From contig JBDGQU010000002.1 in the NCBI GenBank assembly GCA_042218715.1, positions 1 through 21,056 of the forward strand: DNA of 21,056 bases, read 5' to 3'. Both the position numbers and the translations under genes were made by a program. Under the pieces are notes generated by a model. It saw only the letters and a list, made by a program, of their open reading frames with translations, did no database searches and had not been told where the DNA came from. Position 1 is the first letter of the stretch, and each line of letters opens with the position of its first letter. This document shows, one piece after another, positions 1 through 6,248 of this stretch. The DNA comes from JAGXLP01 sp042218715. GTDB taxonomy: Bacteria > Bipolaricaulota > Bipolaricaulia > M55B111.

Positions 1-32
1 CACTACTATTGAGTAATTAAGGGGAATTAGAA

Positions 33-386
33 ATGCCCGGCAAAGCTGCCGAAGTAGTGGTCAAACTACTCCACAATAAAGATTGTCACATTTGGGAAAA
101 GGCCCTGGAAGTTACGACAGATGTGTTAGAGGATGAAGGGCTCCAGTACGAATTAATCGAAGATTTAATTGAAACGGAAGAGGAAGCAATAAGTAAAGGG
201 TTCTCTGGTTCCCCTCAGGTAAAAATCAATGGCCAGGACGTCGATCCCGATGCCGGGGATATAACTAATTATAATGTTGAGGGCTGTAGACTGTACCTTT
301 ACGAGGGTGAAGTATATGAGTACCCTCCGAGAGGGATGATTCTAGATTTTTTGAGAAAAATCAGGAGGAAAAATGAAAAAGGTTAA
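33..386 (+). CDS. Thioredoxin/glutaredoxin-fold small protein, possible copper or thiol accessory factor
   Basis: 117 aa, ATG with an upstream GGGGAA about 7 nt away. The predicted order is a beta-strand (VVVKLL), a single N-terminal cysteine in DCHIW (C18), a helix, then GFSGSPQVKINGQDVDP (57-73) and a C-terminal EGCRLY stretch. The pattern GSPxVxINGxDVDP followed by a CRxY segment is typical of thioredoxin-like proteins found beside metal or mercury resistance genes. The active-site position has one Cys (CHIW) rather than CxxC, so a classical disulfide reductase role is doubtful; a metal or thiol handling role is possible. It overlaps the next gene by 14 nt and is two genes upstream of a CsoR-type sensor, so co-expression is likely. 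Family assignment is by pattern; function is inferred. Confidence 0.6.
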   Translation: MPGKAAEVVVKLLHNKDCHIWEKALEVTTDVLEDEGLQYELIEDLIETEEEAISKGFSGSPQVKINGQDVDPDAGDITNYNVEGCRLYLYEGEVYEYPPRGMILDFLRKIRRKNEKG

Positions 387-591
387 GAAATTACTCAGTT
401 ATGTTGTATTAACGTTCGTTGCAGTATTCGTTTCCATGAACCCGGCATTTGCTCATTCGGAAGGAGAAACATGGGGCCATCACATGGCAGGTGGAGTCTG
501 GGGCTGGGGACCGATGGTTCTATTCTGGATGGTCGGTCTGTTGTTGATAGCGCTGTTGGCGGTTACATTAATTAAAACGTTACGCGACTAG
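373..591 (+). CDS. Small secreted/membrane-anchored His- and Trp-rich protein
   Basis: 72 aa, ATG preceded by a strong AGGAGG at 363-368. Residues 1-27 form a signal peptide (MKKVKK, hydrophobic core, then PAFA with likely cleavage before His28). The mature part begins with His and carries HSEGE, GHHM and a Gly/Trp stretch (GGVWGWGPM), then one transmembrane helix (about 47-66) and a short basic tail. This architecture resembles the tiny membrane proteins often found with CsoR or copper genes. His and Met residues facing the cell exterior could bind copper, but nothing catalytic is visible. The gene overlaps the upstream thioredoxin-like gene by 14 nt and is followed 14 nt later by csoR. I do not recognise a named family. 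The reading frame itself is well supported by signal peptide, RBS and operon spacing. Confidence 0.6.
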   Translation: MKKVKKLLSYVVLTFVAVFVSMNPAFAHSEGETWGHHMAGGVWGWGPMVLFWMVGLLLIALLAVTLIKTLRD

Positions 592-605
592 GAGTGTGAA
601 ATACC

Positions 606-962
606 ATGGCCTGTGCTGACTACAGCGGTCTTGGTGTAGATGGAGAGAAAGACGTAGAAGAAAAGAAAAACGGCAAAAAAGGAAGTCTAGAGCAATTACC
701 GACCGAAAAGCAAGAGGCCCTCAATCGGATAAGAACTGTCATCGGTCACTCGCGCGGGATAGAAAAGATGATCGAGGAAGAGAGGTACTGTATAGATATT
801 TTGAAACAGATAGCTGCGGTTCAGTCGTCGCTCACCAAACTTGCCAATCTACTTACCAAAGATCACATGCGGGTCTGCGTTGCCGAGGCGGTAAGGGAAG
901 GAGAAGGCGAGGACAAGATAGACGAACTGGTCGAAGTATTAAAATACCTGCGCGGTGGTTAA
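606..962 (+). CDS. csoR: CsoR/RcnR-family (DUF156) metal-sensing repressor, probably Cu(I)
   Basis: 118 aa all-helical DUF156 protein. The core runs from about residue 36 to 117 (EALNRIRTVIGHSRGIEKM..., then a second helix with YCIDILKQIAAVQSSL, then DHMRVCVAEAV). C62, H87 and C91 keep the 25- and 4-residue spacing of the Cys-His-Cys Cu(I) site of mycobacterial CsoR, which favours copper over the nickel/cobalt RcnR type. Family members bind promoter DNA when apo and release it on copper binding. The first ~30 residues are an unusual acidic/lysine-rich extension holding one extra Cys (C3). The start is ATG606, with the RBS (GGAG) overlapping the stop of the previous gene. No copper ATPase is in the window; it could lie upstream of position 1. 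Confidence 0.85.
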   Translation: MACADYSGLGVDGEKDVEEKKNGKKGSLEQLPTEKQEALNRIRTVIGHSRGIEKMIEEERYCIDILKQIAAVQSSLTKLANLLTKDHMRVCVAEAVREGEGEDKIDELVEVLKYLRGG

Positions 963-980
963 AGTTTCGGGAAAACTGAG

Positions 981-2180
981 ATGAATTCAGAAGAGTACGT
1001 AGACGGTATACTCGTCCATTACGGAGAGATCGCTCTCAAGGGCGATAACAGGGGATATTTTGAAGATAAACTCGTTGATAACCTCCGGAGATCGCTCGAC
1101 GGGCTGGATTTTGAGAGAATCAAGAAAATGCACGGTCGGATTCTCGTGGAGCTCGGCCGGACACCGTTTTCCAGGATATCCGACTACGAGGAACGTGTGA
1201 GCAGGGTGTTTGGAATAGCAAACTATGCGTTCGTAAGGAGGTCTTCCCGGGACCTTGAATCTATAAAGGAAAAAGCCTGGAATCTTGTTAAGGCTGAGAG
1301 ATTTGAGTCATTTAAGGTGGCGTCCAGAAGAGCCGATAAAGGCTTCCCTCTCACCTCTGTCGAGTTAAACGAACGAATTGGAGCCGAACTTCAGGATCGG
1401 TTTCGGAGGCAAGATAGCCCGAGACAGGTCGACCTGGAGCAGCCGGAACTTGCGCTATTCGTAGAAGTGACTAAGAATGAGGTGTTTCTCTATAAAAATA
1501 AACGGGAAGGACCGGGTGGTATGCCCGTCTCCACCTCGGGTAATGTACTGGGGCTAATATCGGCGGGAATCGATTCTCCCGTCGCGGCCTGGCAAATGAT
1601 GAAGCGAGGCTCTAAGGTCGTTTTCGTTCACTTTCATTCCTTTCCCAGAACCGATCGGGCTTCCCAGGAGAACGTAAAAGAGTCCGTAGAGGTGCTCGCG
1701 AAATGGCAGGGAAGTTCGCGACTCTACCTCGTGAATATTAGGGCAATTCAAAGAAGGATAATCATGGACGTCCCGAAGCGATTAAGGATAATTTTCTACC
1801 GCAGAGCAATGCTCAAAGCTGGAGAAAAGATCGCCGAAACCGAGGGGGCACTCGGACTAGTGACGGGTGATAGTCTGGCTCAGGTTTCTTCTCAAACTCT
1901 GGAAAACTTAAGAGCTGCAAACGAAGCAGTAACTCCCTCGATACCCGTATATCGACCAAATATCGGGATGGACAAGAGAGAAATAGAATCTCGAGCCAGG
2001 AATATCGGAACCTTTGAAATTTCTACCCGATCATCCCGGGATTGCTGCGTGTATATGAGGCCCGAACACCCGGAAACGAAAGCCACTCTGACCGAAGTGC
2101 GAGAGGCAGAAGAGGTATTAGAAGAGGACGACTTGATTTTAGAAGCCGTGAGAGACGCTGAGGTCGAAGAATTCCTGTAG
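981..2180 (+). CDS. thiI: tRNA 4-thiouridine synthase ThiI (no rhodanese domain)
   Basis: 399 aa. N-terminal ferredoxin-like plus THUMP region (about 1-170, opening with LVHYGEIALKGDNRGYFE), then the PP-loop ATPase domain with SAGIDSP at 194-200 (usually SGGIDSP), TGDSLAQVSSQT at 296-307 and a C-terminal DCCVYMRPEHPETKA block (354-368). ThiI adenylates U8 of tRNA and transfers persulfide sulfur from a cysteine desulfurase; it also supports thiamine thiazole sulfur transfer in some bacteria. Length matches the Bacillus-type short form that lacks the C-terminal rhodanese domain, so the catalytic cysteine must be within the PP-loop domain (C355/C356 are candidates). ATG981 follows csoR by 18 nt, with only a weak purine-rich RBS, so it may be read through from the csoR cassette. 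A strong hairpin terminator follows. Confidence 0.93.
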   Translation: MNSEEYVDGILVHYGEIALKGDNRGYFEDKLVDNLRRSLDGLDFERIKKMHGRILVELGRTPFSRISDYEERVSRVFGIANYAFVRRSSRDLESIKEKAWNLVKAERFESFKVASRRADKGFPLTSVELNERIGAELQDRFRRQDSPRQVDLEQPELALFVEVTKNEVFLYKNKREGPGGMPVSTSGNVLGLISAGIDSPVAAWQMMKRGSKVVFVHFHSFPRTDRASQENVKESVEVLAKWQGSSRLYLVNIRAIQRRIIMDVPKRLRIIFYRRAMLKAGEKIAETEGALGLVTGDSLAQVSSQTLENLRAANEAVTPSIPVYRPNIGMDKREIESRARNIGTFEISTRSSRDCCVYMRPEHPETKATLTEVREAEEVLEEDDLILEAVRDAEVEEFL

Positions 2181-2204
2181 CGAAATAGTGTTTCTACCAA
2201 AATT

Positions 2205-2250
2205 AGCCGAGAGTGCCCCAGGGCTTGCCCTGGGGGTGAATCGGCTGTTT
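2205..2250 (+). terminator. Two-tier GC-rich hairpin terminator after thiI
   Basis: The outer arms AGCCGA (2205-2210) and TCGGCT (2241-2246) are perfect reverse complements. They enclose a second perfect stem CCCCAGGG (2216-2223)/CCCTGGGG (2228-2235) with a CTTG loop, and GTTTT follows. It begins 24 nt after the thiI stop, so a Rho-independent terminator is the simplest reading. The inner palindrome also looks like a REP-type unit; a second GC palindrome lies at 2435-2453. Confidence 0.7.
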
Positions 2251-2255
2251 TGAGT

Positions 2256-2379
2256 CCAGCACCCAATTGAGAGAACGCTTATCTGGTTTAATTAGCGAGC
2301 GAATTTATTATCAGCTTTGCCCATAATTAAAAGATTTACGATTATTGGGCCAAGTATCATGCCCTCAATTGGGTGCTGG
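2256..2379. repeat. 124-bp element bounded by perfect 16-bp inverted repeats
   Basis: CCAGCACCCAATTGAG at 2256-2271 is the exact reverse complement of CTCAATTGGGTGCTGG at 2364-2379. Inside is a second nested perfect inverted repeat, TTTAATTA (2287-2294) and TAATTAAA (2324-2331). The interior is AT-rich, with no convincing reading frame. It shares CGCTTATCTGG (2276-2286) with the adjacent MITE-like element (2560-2570). The dinucleotide GT flanks both sides, too short to call a target duplication. Most likely a small non-autonomous mobile element or a decayed remnant; a large transcribed hairpin is the alternative. Confidence 0.55.
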
Positions 2380-2434
2380 GTCAATTTTTCGTTTTTCAAA
2401 TTCGATGTTATTTCCCCAATTGTATTTTTATATG

Positions 2435-2453
2435 CCCCGGCCTGTGGCCGGGG
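2435..2453. repeat. Perfect GC-rich hairpin (REP-like)
   Basis: CCCCGGCC (2435-2442), loop TGT, GGCCGGGG (2446-2453): an 8-bp perfect GC stem in an AT-rich intergenic region. It follows a T-rich stretch rather than preceding one, so on the + strand it is not a classical terminator; on the minus strand it is followed by ATATAAAAA. A REP-type palindrome is a plausible reading. Confidence 0.5.
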
Positions 2454-2481
2454 TCCTTGACTACTACGAATTAATACCAAT

Positions 2482-2681
2482 TCAGTTCTTTCATCAATAT
2501 ATGAAGAATAAGCTGAAATTCATCAATAGTGACTTAACTTTATAATTTATACCCTCCACCGCTTATCTGGCTGCCGGGATTTAGCATATTTTCAAAATTG
2601 TGAGGTTAAATCAGTTGCCGGATAAGCGGCGGAGGGAGATAACGGGCTAAATATTAACTATACCTGTGATGAAAGTACTGA
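2482..2681 (-). mobile_element. MITE-like palindromic element, copy A (~200 bp)
   Basis: The terminal inverted repeats are TCAGTTCTTTCATCA (2482-2496) and TGATGAAAGTACTGA (2667-2681), matching at 14 of 15 positions. A second, internal inverted repeat pairs 2552-2571 with 2617-2636 (18 of 20). The reverse complement of this block aligns along its whole length with 19122-19316, sharing exact blocks such as AGGTTAAATCAG (2603-2614, equivalent to 19186-19197) and CTGGCTGCCGG (2567-2577, equivalent to 19224-19234). No open frame for a transposase is present, hence a non-autonomous miniature element. Strand is given relative to copy B, taken arbitrarily as forward. It ends 117 nt before the Rrf2 gene, so it lies next to that promoter region. 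Confidence 0.75.
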
Positions 2682-2728
2682 GGCTAACTTTCTTAAACAC
2701 AAATCAGGGGGCTATTTAATTTAATAAA

Positions 2729-2747
2729 GATAATTAATTACAGTATC
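2729..2747. promoter_or_regulatory. Fur-box-like palindrome upstream of the iron locus
   Basis: GATAATTAATTACAGTATC matches 13 of 19 positions of the classic Fur consensus GATAATGATAATCATTATC and retains the outer GATA...TATC arms. It is 52 nt upstream of the Rrf2 start codon, where an iron-responsive operator for rrf2-feoB would be expected. The regulators encoded in this locus are Rrf2 and DtxR types, so the true binder is unknown. AT-rich sequence raises the chance of a coincidental match. Confidence 0.3.
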
Positions 2748-2770
2748 AATGTTGTCGGTTGAATAAAGCA

Positions 2771-2799
2771 TAGTATTGTAATAGGATTTACCAATATTA
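2771..2799 (+). promoter_or_regulatory. Inverted repeat bracketing the Rrf2 ribosome binding site
   Basis: TAGTATTG (2771-2778) and CAATATTA (2792-2799) are complementary at 7 of 8 positions, with a 13-nt spacer holding the AGGA ribosome binding site; the right arm ends on the A of the ATG. It could be an autoregulatory protein operator or an mRNA hairpin that limits translation start. Evidence is symmetry only. Confidence 0.3.
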
Positions 2800-3215
2800 T
2801 GCAGTTATCGACGAAAAGTAGATATGGACTAAGGGCTATGGTCGAGCTAGCTTTAAACTACGGCGAGGGGCCAGTGTCAGTACGGGAGATATCCGAGAAT
2901 CAAGAAATCTCTTATAAGTATCTGGAACACATTGTCTCCCACCTTAAAAAGAAGGGTTTTCTCCGGAGTGTAAGAGGTGCCGGAGGAGGGTACGAGCTGA
3001 AAAAGAATCCAGAAGAGATAACCTCACTGCAAATTATTCAGGCACTGGAAGGAACCCTGGCACCTGTTGACTGTGTTGATTCTCCCAAACTATGTGATCG
3101 AAGTGATTTATGTCCGACTCTAGGTCTCTGGGTTGGCCTCCAGAAAACAGTAAAGGACTATCTTGACTCTCGTACTCTGGACCAACTTGCTCGGAACCAG
3201 AGGGAGGTTCGTTGA
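2799..3215 (+). CDS. Rrf2-family regulator with an IscR-like Fe-S cysteine cluster
   Basis: 138 aa. The N-terminal winged helix opens with the family hallmark LSTKSRYGLRAMVELAL (3-19) and includes YLEHIVSHLKKKGFLRSVRGAGGGYEL (41-67). C92, C99 and C105 fall almost exactly where IscR has its three [2Fe-2S] cysteines (92, 98, 104). The fourth IscR ligand, His107, is missing: the segment reads CPTLGLW, so a different ligand or cluster type is likely. The gene lies 54 nt upstream of the supported feoB start on the same strand, so it is probably a repressor that reads Fe-S or iron status and controls ferrous iron uptake. ATG2799 with AGGA at 2783-2786 is the only sensible start. Substrate and operator are inferred. 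Confidence 0.85.
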   Translation: MQLSTKSRYGLRAMVELALNYGEGPVSVREISENQEISYKYLEHIVSHLKKKGFLRSVRGAGGGYELKKNPEEITSLQIIQALEGTLAPVDCVDSPKLCDRSDLCPTLGLWVGLQKTVKDYLDSRTLDQLARNQREVR

Positions 3216-3269
3216 CCCAGATCAATTTTAAAATTCTATATGATTTAAGTTGTATTGCCGAGGAAAAAA

Positions 3270-5213
3270 GTGAAAGAAAATAATATTAAAAAGATAGCCC
3301 TGGTGGGAAATACGAACGTAGGGAAAAGTGTCTTCTTCGGTCGACTTACGGAGTCTTATACGGACGTCTCCAATTATCCAGGTACCACAGTTGAGGTATC
3401 CCGTGGTGAGACGGAGATAAACGGAAGGATCGTCGAGTTGATCGATACCCCCGGGGTTAATAGCCTCATCCCGGTCTCGGAGGACGAACGCATTACCAGG
3501 GATTTACTGTTTCGAGAAAATCCGGACGTTGTAATTCAGGTGGCCGACGCCAAAAACGTCCAGAGGTCTTTAATGCTTACGACTCAGCTGGCGGAGGCGG
3601 GCTTTCCGACGATCGTTGCGCTGAATATGGCGGACGAGGCCGAAAGAAAGGGTATAGATATTGACGAAAAAACGCTCTCGGCAATGCTTGGAACGCCCGT
3701 AATTAAGACGGTAGCCCCCTCCGGAGAAGGATTCGATAAACTGGACGAGCAAGTTTTTTCCGCGGAGGTTCCAGAGTTATCGATCGAATATTCGGATCCG
3801 ATATCAACAGCTCTGGAAGAAGTCACCGCCGTCCTGAAGGGTCTGGATTTACCAATAAGGGCTGCTGGGCTAATGGTGTTATCGGGTGACGAAACTATTA
3901 TGGAAATCCTGGCGGAGAGGTTGAAGCCGGAAGCGATAGAAAAGCTCCACAGTATTGAAAGAGAGCTGAAGGATAGCACAGCCGAGCCAATCTCTTTCCA
4001 AATTACGAGGAAGCGAAAAAGCAAGGTCCAGGAAGTAACCCGGAGGGTAAAAGTGGAGTCCGGAGAAGGGAAGTTACTATCCGAAACATTGTCTGATCTG
4101 ACTATGCGCCCTCTTACCGGACTACCGATATTCTTGATAGTACTTTACGGGGTTTATCAGTTTGTCGGGGTTCTGGGAGCCCAGATAATCGTTGATTTTC
4201 TCGAAGTCGAAATTTTTGGGAACGTAATCAATCCCGCCGTAAGGACTTTTACCAGATCGGTCTTAGAAATGCCGTTTCTTGAGGAAATGCTCGTTGGTCC
4301 TTACGGATTGATAACAATGGGTCTCGCCTGGGCTCTGGCCCTGGTACTCCCAGTAGTTTTTACGTTCTTTCTTGCCTTTTCTATTTTGGAGGACTCCGGA
4401 TACATCCCTCGCCTCTCCGTGATGGTGGATCGACTATTCAGGAAAATCGGTCTTAACGGAAAGGCGGTATTGCCGATGGTCCTGGGTCTGGGGTGCGATA
4501 CCATGGCAACTGTAACTACCAGGACACTGGAAACAAAGAAGGAAAGGCGCATAGCTACGCTGTTGCTTGCACTCGGCGTTCCGTGCTCGGCTCAGCTCGG
4601 GGTAATACTGGGGTTATTTGCATACGCATCTCAACTGGGACTGCTTATATGGGCGGGGGTCGTTGCGCTCCAGCTGATATTTGTGGGTTGGTTGAGTTCT
4701 AAACTTTTTTCGGGCCGGTCCTCGGAATTCATAATGGAGATCCCCCCGATCCGACTACCTCGTCCGGTCAACGTTGTCCGAAAAACTTATACCCGGGTTA
4801 AGTGGTTTCTGAAAGAAGTCCTTCCTTTCTTTTTGGTGGGAACGTTTGTAGTTTTTCTGGCAGACAAAACTGGCATGCTGACGTTCCTTATTAATGGCCT
4901 TAGACCGGTCGTTTCAGGGTTGCTGGATCTACCGGGAGAAGCCGCGGTCGCGTTTATCCTTGGGTTCGTTCGCAGGGACTACGGAACCGCCGGTCTATTT
5001 GAACTGGCTCGTCAGGCCCGCCTAACTCCTTTACAGATTACGGTAAGCTCAGTTGTAATAACACTGTTCGTACCTTGCATAGCAAATTATCTTATGATTA
5101 TAAAAGAACGTGGTTTAAAGACGGCGATCGCCATTGTCGGGTTCATAATCCCTTACTCGATAGCGGTAGGTGCCTTACTCAACTTCACTCTGAGAAGTCT
5201 GGAGGTTATGTAA
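3270..5213 (+). CDS. feoB: Ferrous iron transporter FeoB
   Basis: Fe(II) importer of the inner membrane with a cytosolic N-terminal G domain: GNTNVGKS (G1), PGTT (G2), DTPG (G3) and NMAD (G4). A GDI-like spacer follows, then the membrane domain starting near MRPLTGLPIF, with two pore 'gate' repeats. The usual GCNVPA gate motif is GCDTMA here, and ALGVPCSAQLG replaces the proteobacterial MSCSARLP; this variant is one I associate with strict anaerobes. The longest frame begins at TTG3255 (652 aa), but that codon has no ribosome binding site. GTG3270 has GAGGA at 3260-3264 at good spacing, so I start there (647 aa). No separate feoA precedes it; an FeoA domain is fused to the DtxR regulator two genes downstream. 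Its stop overlaps the next ATG by 1 nt. Confidence 0.93.
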   Translation: MKENNIKKIALVGNTNVGKSVFFGRLTESYTDVSNYPGTTVEVSRGETEINGRIVELIDTPGVNSLIPVSEDERITRDLLFRENPDVVIQVADAKNVQRSLMLTTQLAEAGFPTIVALNMADEAERKGIDIDEKTLSAMLGTPVIKTVAPSGEGFDKLDEQVFSAEVPELSIEYSDPISTALEEVTAVLKGLDLPIRAAGLMVLSGDETIMEILAERLKPEAIEKLHSIERELKDSTAEPISFQITRKRKSKVQEVTRRVKVESGEGKLLSETLSDLTMRPLTGLPIFLIVLYGVYQFVGVLGAQIIVDFLEVEIFGNVINPAVRTFTRSVLEMPFLEEMLVGPYGLITMGLAWALALVLPVVFTFFLAFSILEDSGYIPRLSVMVDRLFRKIGLNGKAVLPMVLGLGCDTMATVTTRTLETKKERRIATLLLALGVPCSAQLGVILGLFAYASQLGLLIWAGVVALQLIFVGWLSSKLFSGRSSEFIMEIPPIRLPRPVNVVRKTYTRVKWFLKEVLPFFLVGTFVVFLADKTGMLTFLINGLRPVVSGLLDLPGEAAVAFILGFVRRDYGTAGLFELARQARLTPLQITVSSVVITLFVPCIANYLMIIKERGLKTAIAIVGFIIPYSIAVGALLNFTLRSLEVM

Positions 5214-5395
5214 TGCCTCAGGATAGACAGATTGAATGTCCTGCCTGTGGAAGTCAGTTTAAGGTCGAACTCTCGATAGAAGCATGTCAGGGCTGTCCCC
5301 TGACGGGGACCTGCGGGAAAAAGAAGTGCCCCTACTGCGGCAGGGAGTTTATTCCTGATTTACGATTAATTGAACTTTCGGAGGAGTACGAATAA
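5213..5395 (+). CDS. 60-aa zinc-ribbon-like protein with seven cysteines, FeoB-linked
   Basis: The start codon overlaps the feoB stop (TAATG) and has GGAGG at 5201-5205, so translational coupling with feoB is likely. The frame also stays open upstream inside feoB, but this ATG is the sensible start. Cysteines are C9/C12, C25/C28, C34 and C39/C42: three CxxC knuckles plus one extra, enough for a zinc ribbon, a rubredoxin-like site or an Fe-S cluster. The ends read IECPACGSQFKVEL and KKKCPYCGREFIPDL. The position matches where many Feo operons carry FeoC or other small accessory proteins, but there is no winged helix, so it is not a classical FeoC. An iron-sensing or FeoB-stabilising role is inferred. 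Confidence 0.75.
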   Translation: MPQDRQIECPACGSQFKVELSIEACQGCPLTGTCGKKKCPYCGREFIPDLRLIELSEEYE

Positions 5396-5398
5396 CCG

Positions 5399-6142
5399 AT
5401 GAGAGGTAAGAACGAAGAACTGAAAGAAGAGATTTTAGAGATGTTGTGGGTGGCCGATGAAGAGGATAGGGTCCTGAATCGAGATGAAATAATAGAGCAG
5501 CTTGACAGGCCCGATGAAGATCAGGGTGATGCCCTGGTCGATTTAGTAAAAGAGAGGTTGTTAACAGAAAACTCTACCGGTGAATTTGAGATGACTTCAG
5601 AAGGGTCGAGGAGGGCAAGAAAAGTCATTAGGCGGCACAGGCTGGCGGAAAGGTTACTGAACGACGTTCTCGAAATGGACCCAAGTAGCATAGAAGGTCC
5701 TGCCTGTCAGTTTGAACACGCTATATCTGCGGAAGTCGAGGAAAAAATTTGCACTTTGCTCGGTCACCCTGGCGAATGTCCTCACGGAAAGGCAATTCCC
5801 CCGGGTAAGTGCTGCACGGAATCGAAGCAAATTGTTAGTCAAGCAATAGTGCCCCTTACGGAAGTAGCCACCGGTCAGACTGTCCGGGTTGCGTATTTGA
5901 CCTTAAACGAAGAGGGAAGGTTGAGTCGGCTATCTTCTCTGGGAATACTGCCCGGGGAATGGATAAAGGTAGGTCAGAAGTTCCCGGCGTTCGTAGTTGA
6001 GCTGGAAGAAACTAGCGTGGCAATGGAAGAGGAAGTTGCCAGGAACGTATTCGTAAGGAACGGAAACTCCGAAACCGGTTCGGGGAGTAGTGATACAGGA
6101 CCAAGTTCGTTCTTAAAAAAGATAACGAAAAAGTTGGGTTGA
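5399..6142 (+). CDS. DtxR/MntR-family metal-dependent repressor fused to a FeoA (SH3-like) domain
   Basis: 247 aa. N-terminal winged helix (about 5-75), then a DtxR metal-binding/dimerisation domain (76-140). H80, E84, C103, E106 and H107 align, with a +1 offset, to the DtxR ligands H79, E83, C102, E105 and H106; the DtxR H98 position is Glu. The conserved CPHGKAIP block (127-134) and an extra CC (138-139) follow. Residues about 148-219 form an FeoA-type SH3 domain (IVPLTEVATGQTVRVAYL, LSSLGILPGEWIKV), then a Ser/Gly linker and a basic tail. Fe(II) or Mn(II) should activate DNA binding. In this locus it would serve as regulator and may also supply the FeoA function that is otherwise absent. 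ATG5399 follows GGAGGAG at 5380-5386, three nt after the previous gene. Confidence 0.88.
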   Translation: MRGKNEELKEEILEMLWVADEEDRVLNRDEIIEQLDRPDEDQGDALVDLVKERLLTENSTGEFEMTSEGSRRARKVIRRHRLAERLLNDVLEMDPSSIEGPACQFEHAISAEVEEKICTLLGHPGECPHGKAIPPGKCCTESKQIVSQAIVPLTEVATGQTVRVAYLTLNEEGRLSRLSSLGILPGEWIKVGQKFPAFVVELEETSVAMEEEVARNVFVRNGNSETGSGSSDTGPSSFLKKITKKLG

Positions 6143-6189
6143 TCGACCGAGTAGTAATGGACCAAACCTTAGTATTTTATTCTGGATAC

Positions 6190-6222
6190 TTGCATAAACG
6201 TTGGTGGCAAACGAGATAAAAT
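6190..6222 (+). promoter_or_regulatory. Possible cysK promoter
   Basis: TTGCAT (6190-6195) is a fair -35. The matching -10 would be GATAAA at 6215-6220 (19-nt spacer), with TAAAAT overlapping at 6217-6222. It lies in the 106-nt gap between the iron locus and cysK, where a separate promoter is plausible. No T-box, SAM riboswitch or terminator is evident in the gap. Confidence 0.3.
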
Positions 6223-6248
6223 TAGGGTATTAACCTTGGAGTGGTAAA

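Noticed and set aside
2345..2545. 66-aa open frame on the + strand
   Set aside because: It runs across the 124-bp palindrome, a GC hairpin and the start of the MITE-like element, has no ribosome binding site, and its sequence has no recognisable domain.
2671..2700. DtxR-box-like GGCTAACTT downstream of copy A
   Set aside because: Only one half of the DtxR palindrome is present, and part of it belongs to the edge of the repeat element.
3255..3269. TTG start for FeoB adding MPRKK
   Set aside because: No ribosome binding site for TTG3255, whereas GTG3270 has GAGGA at good spacing. It cannot be excluded without proteomics.
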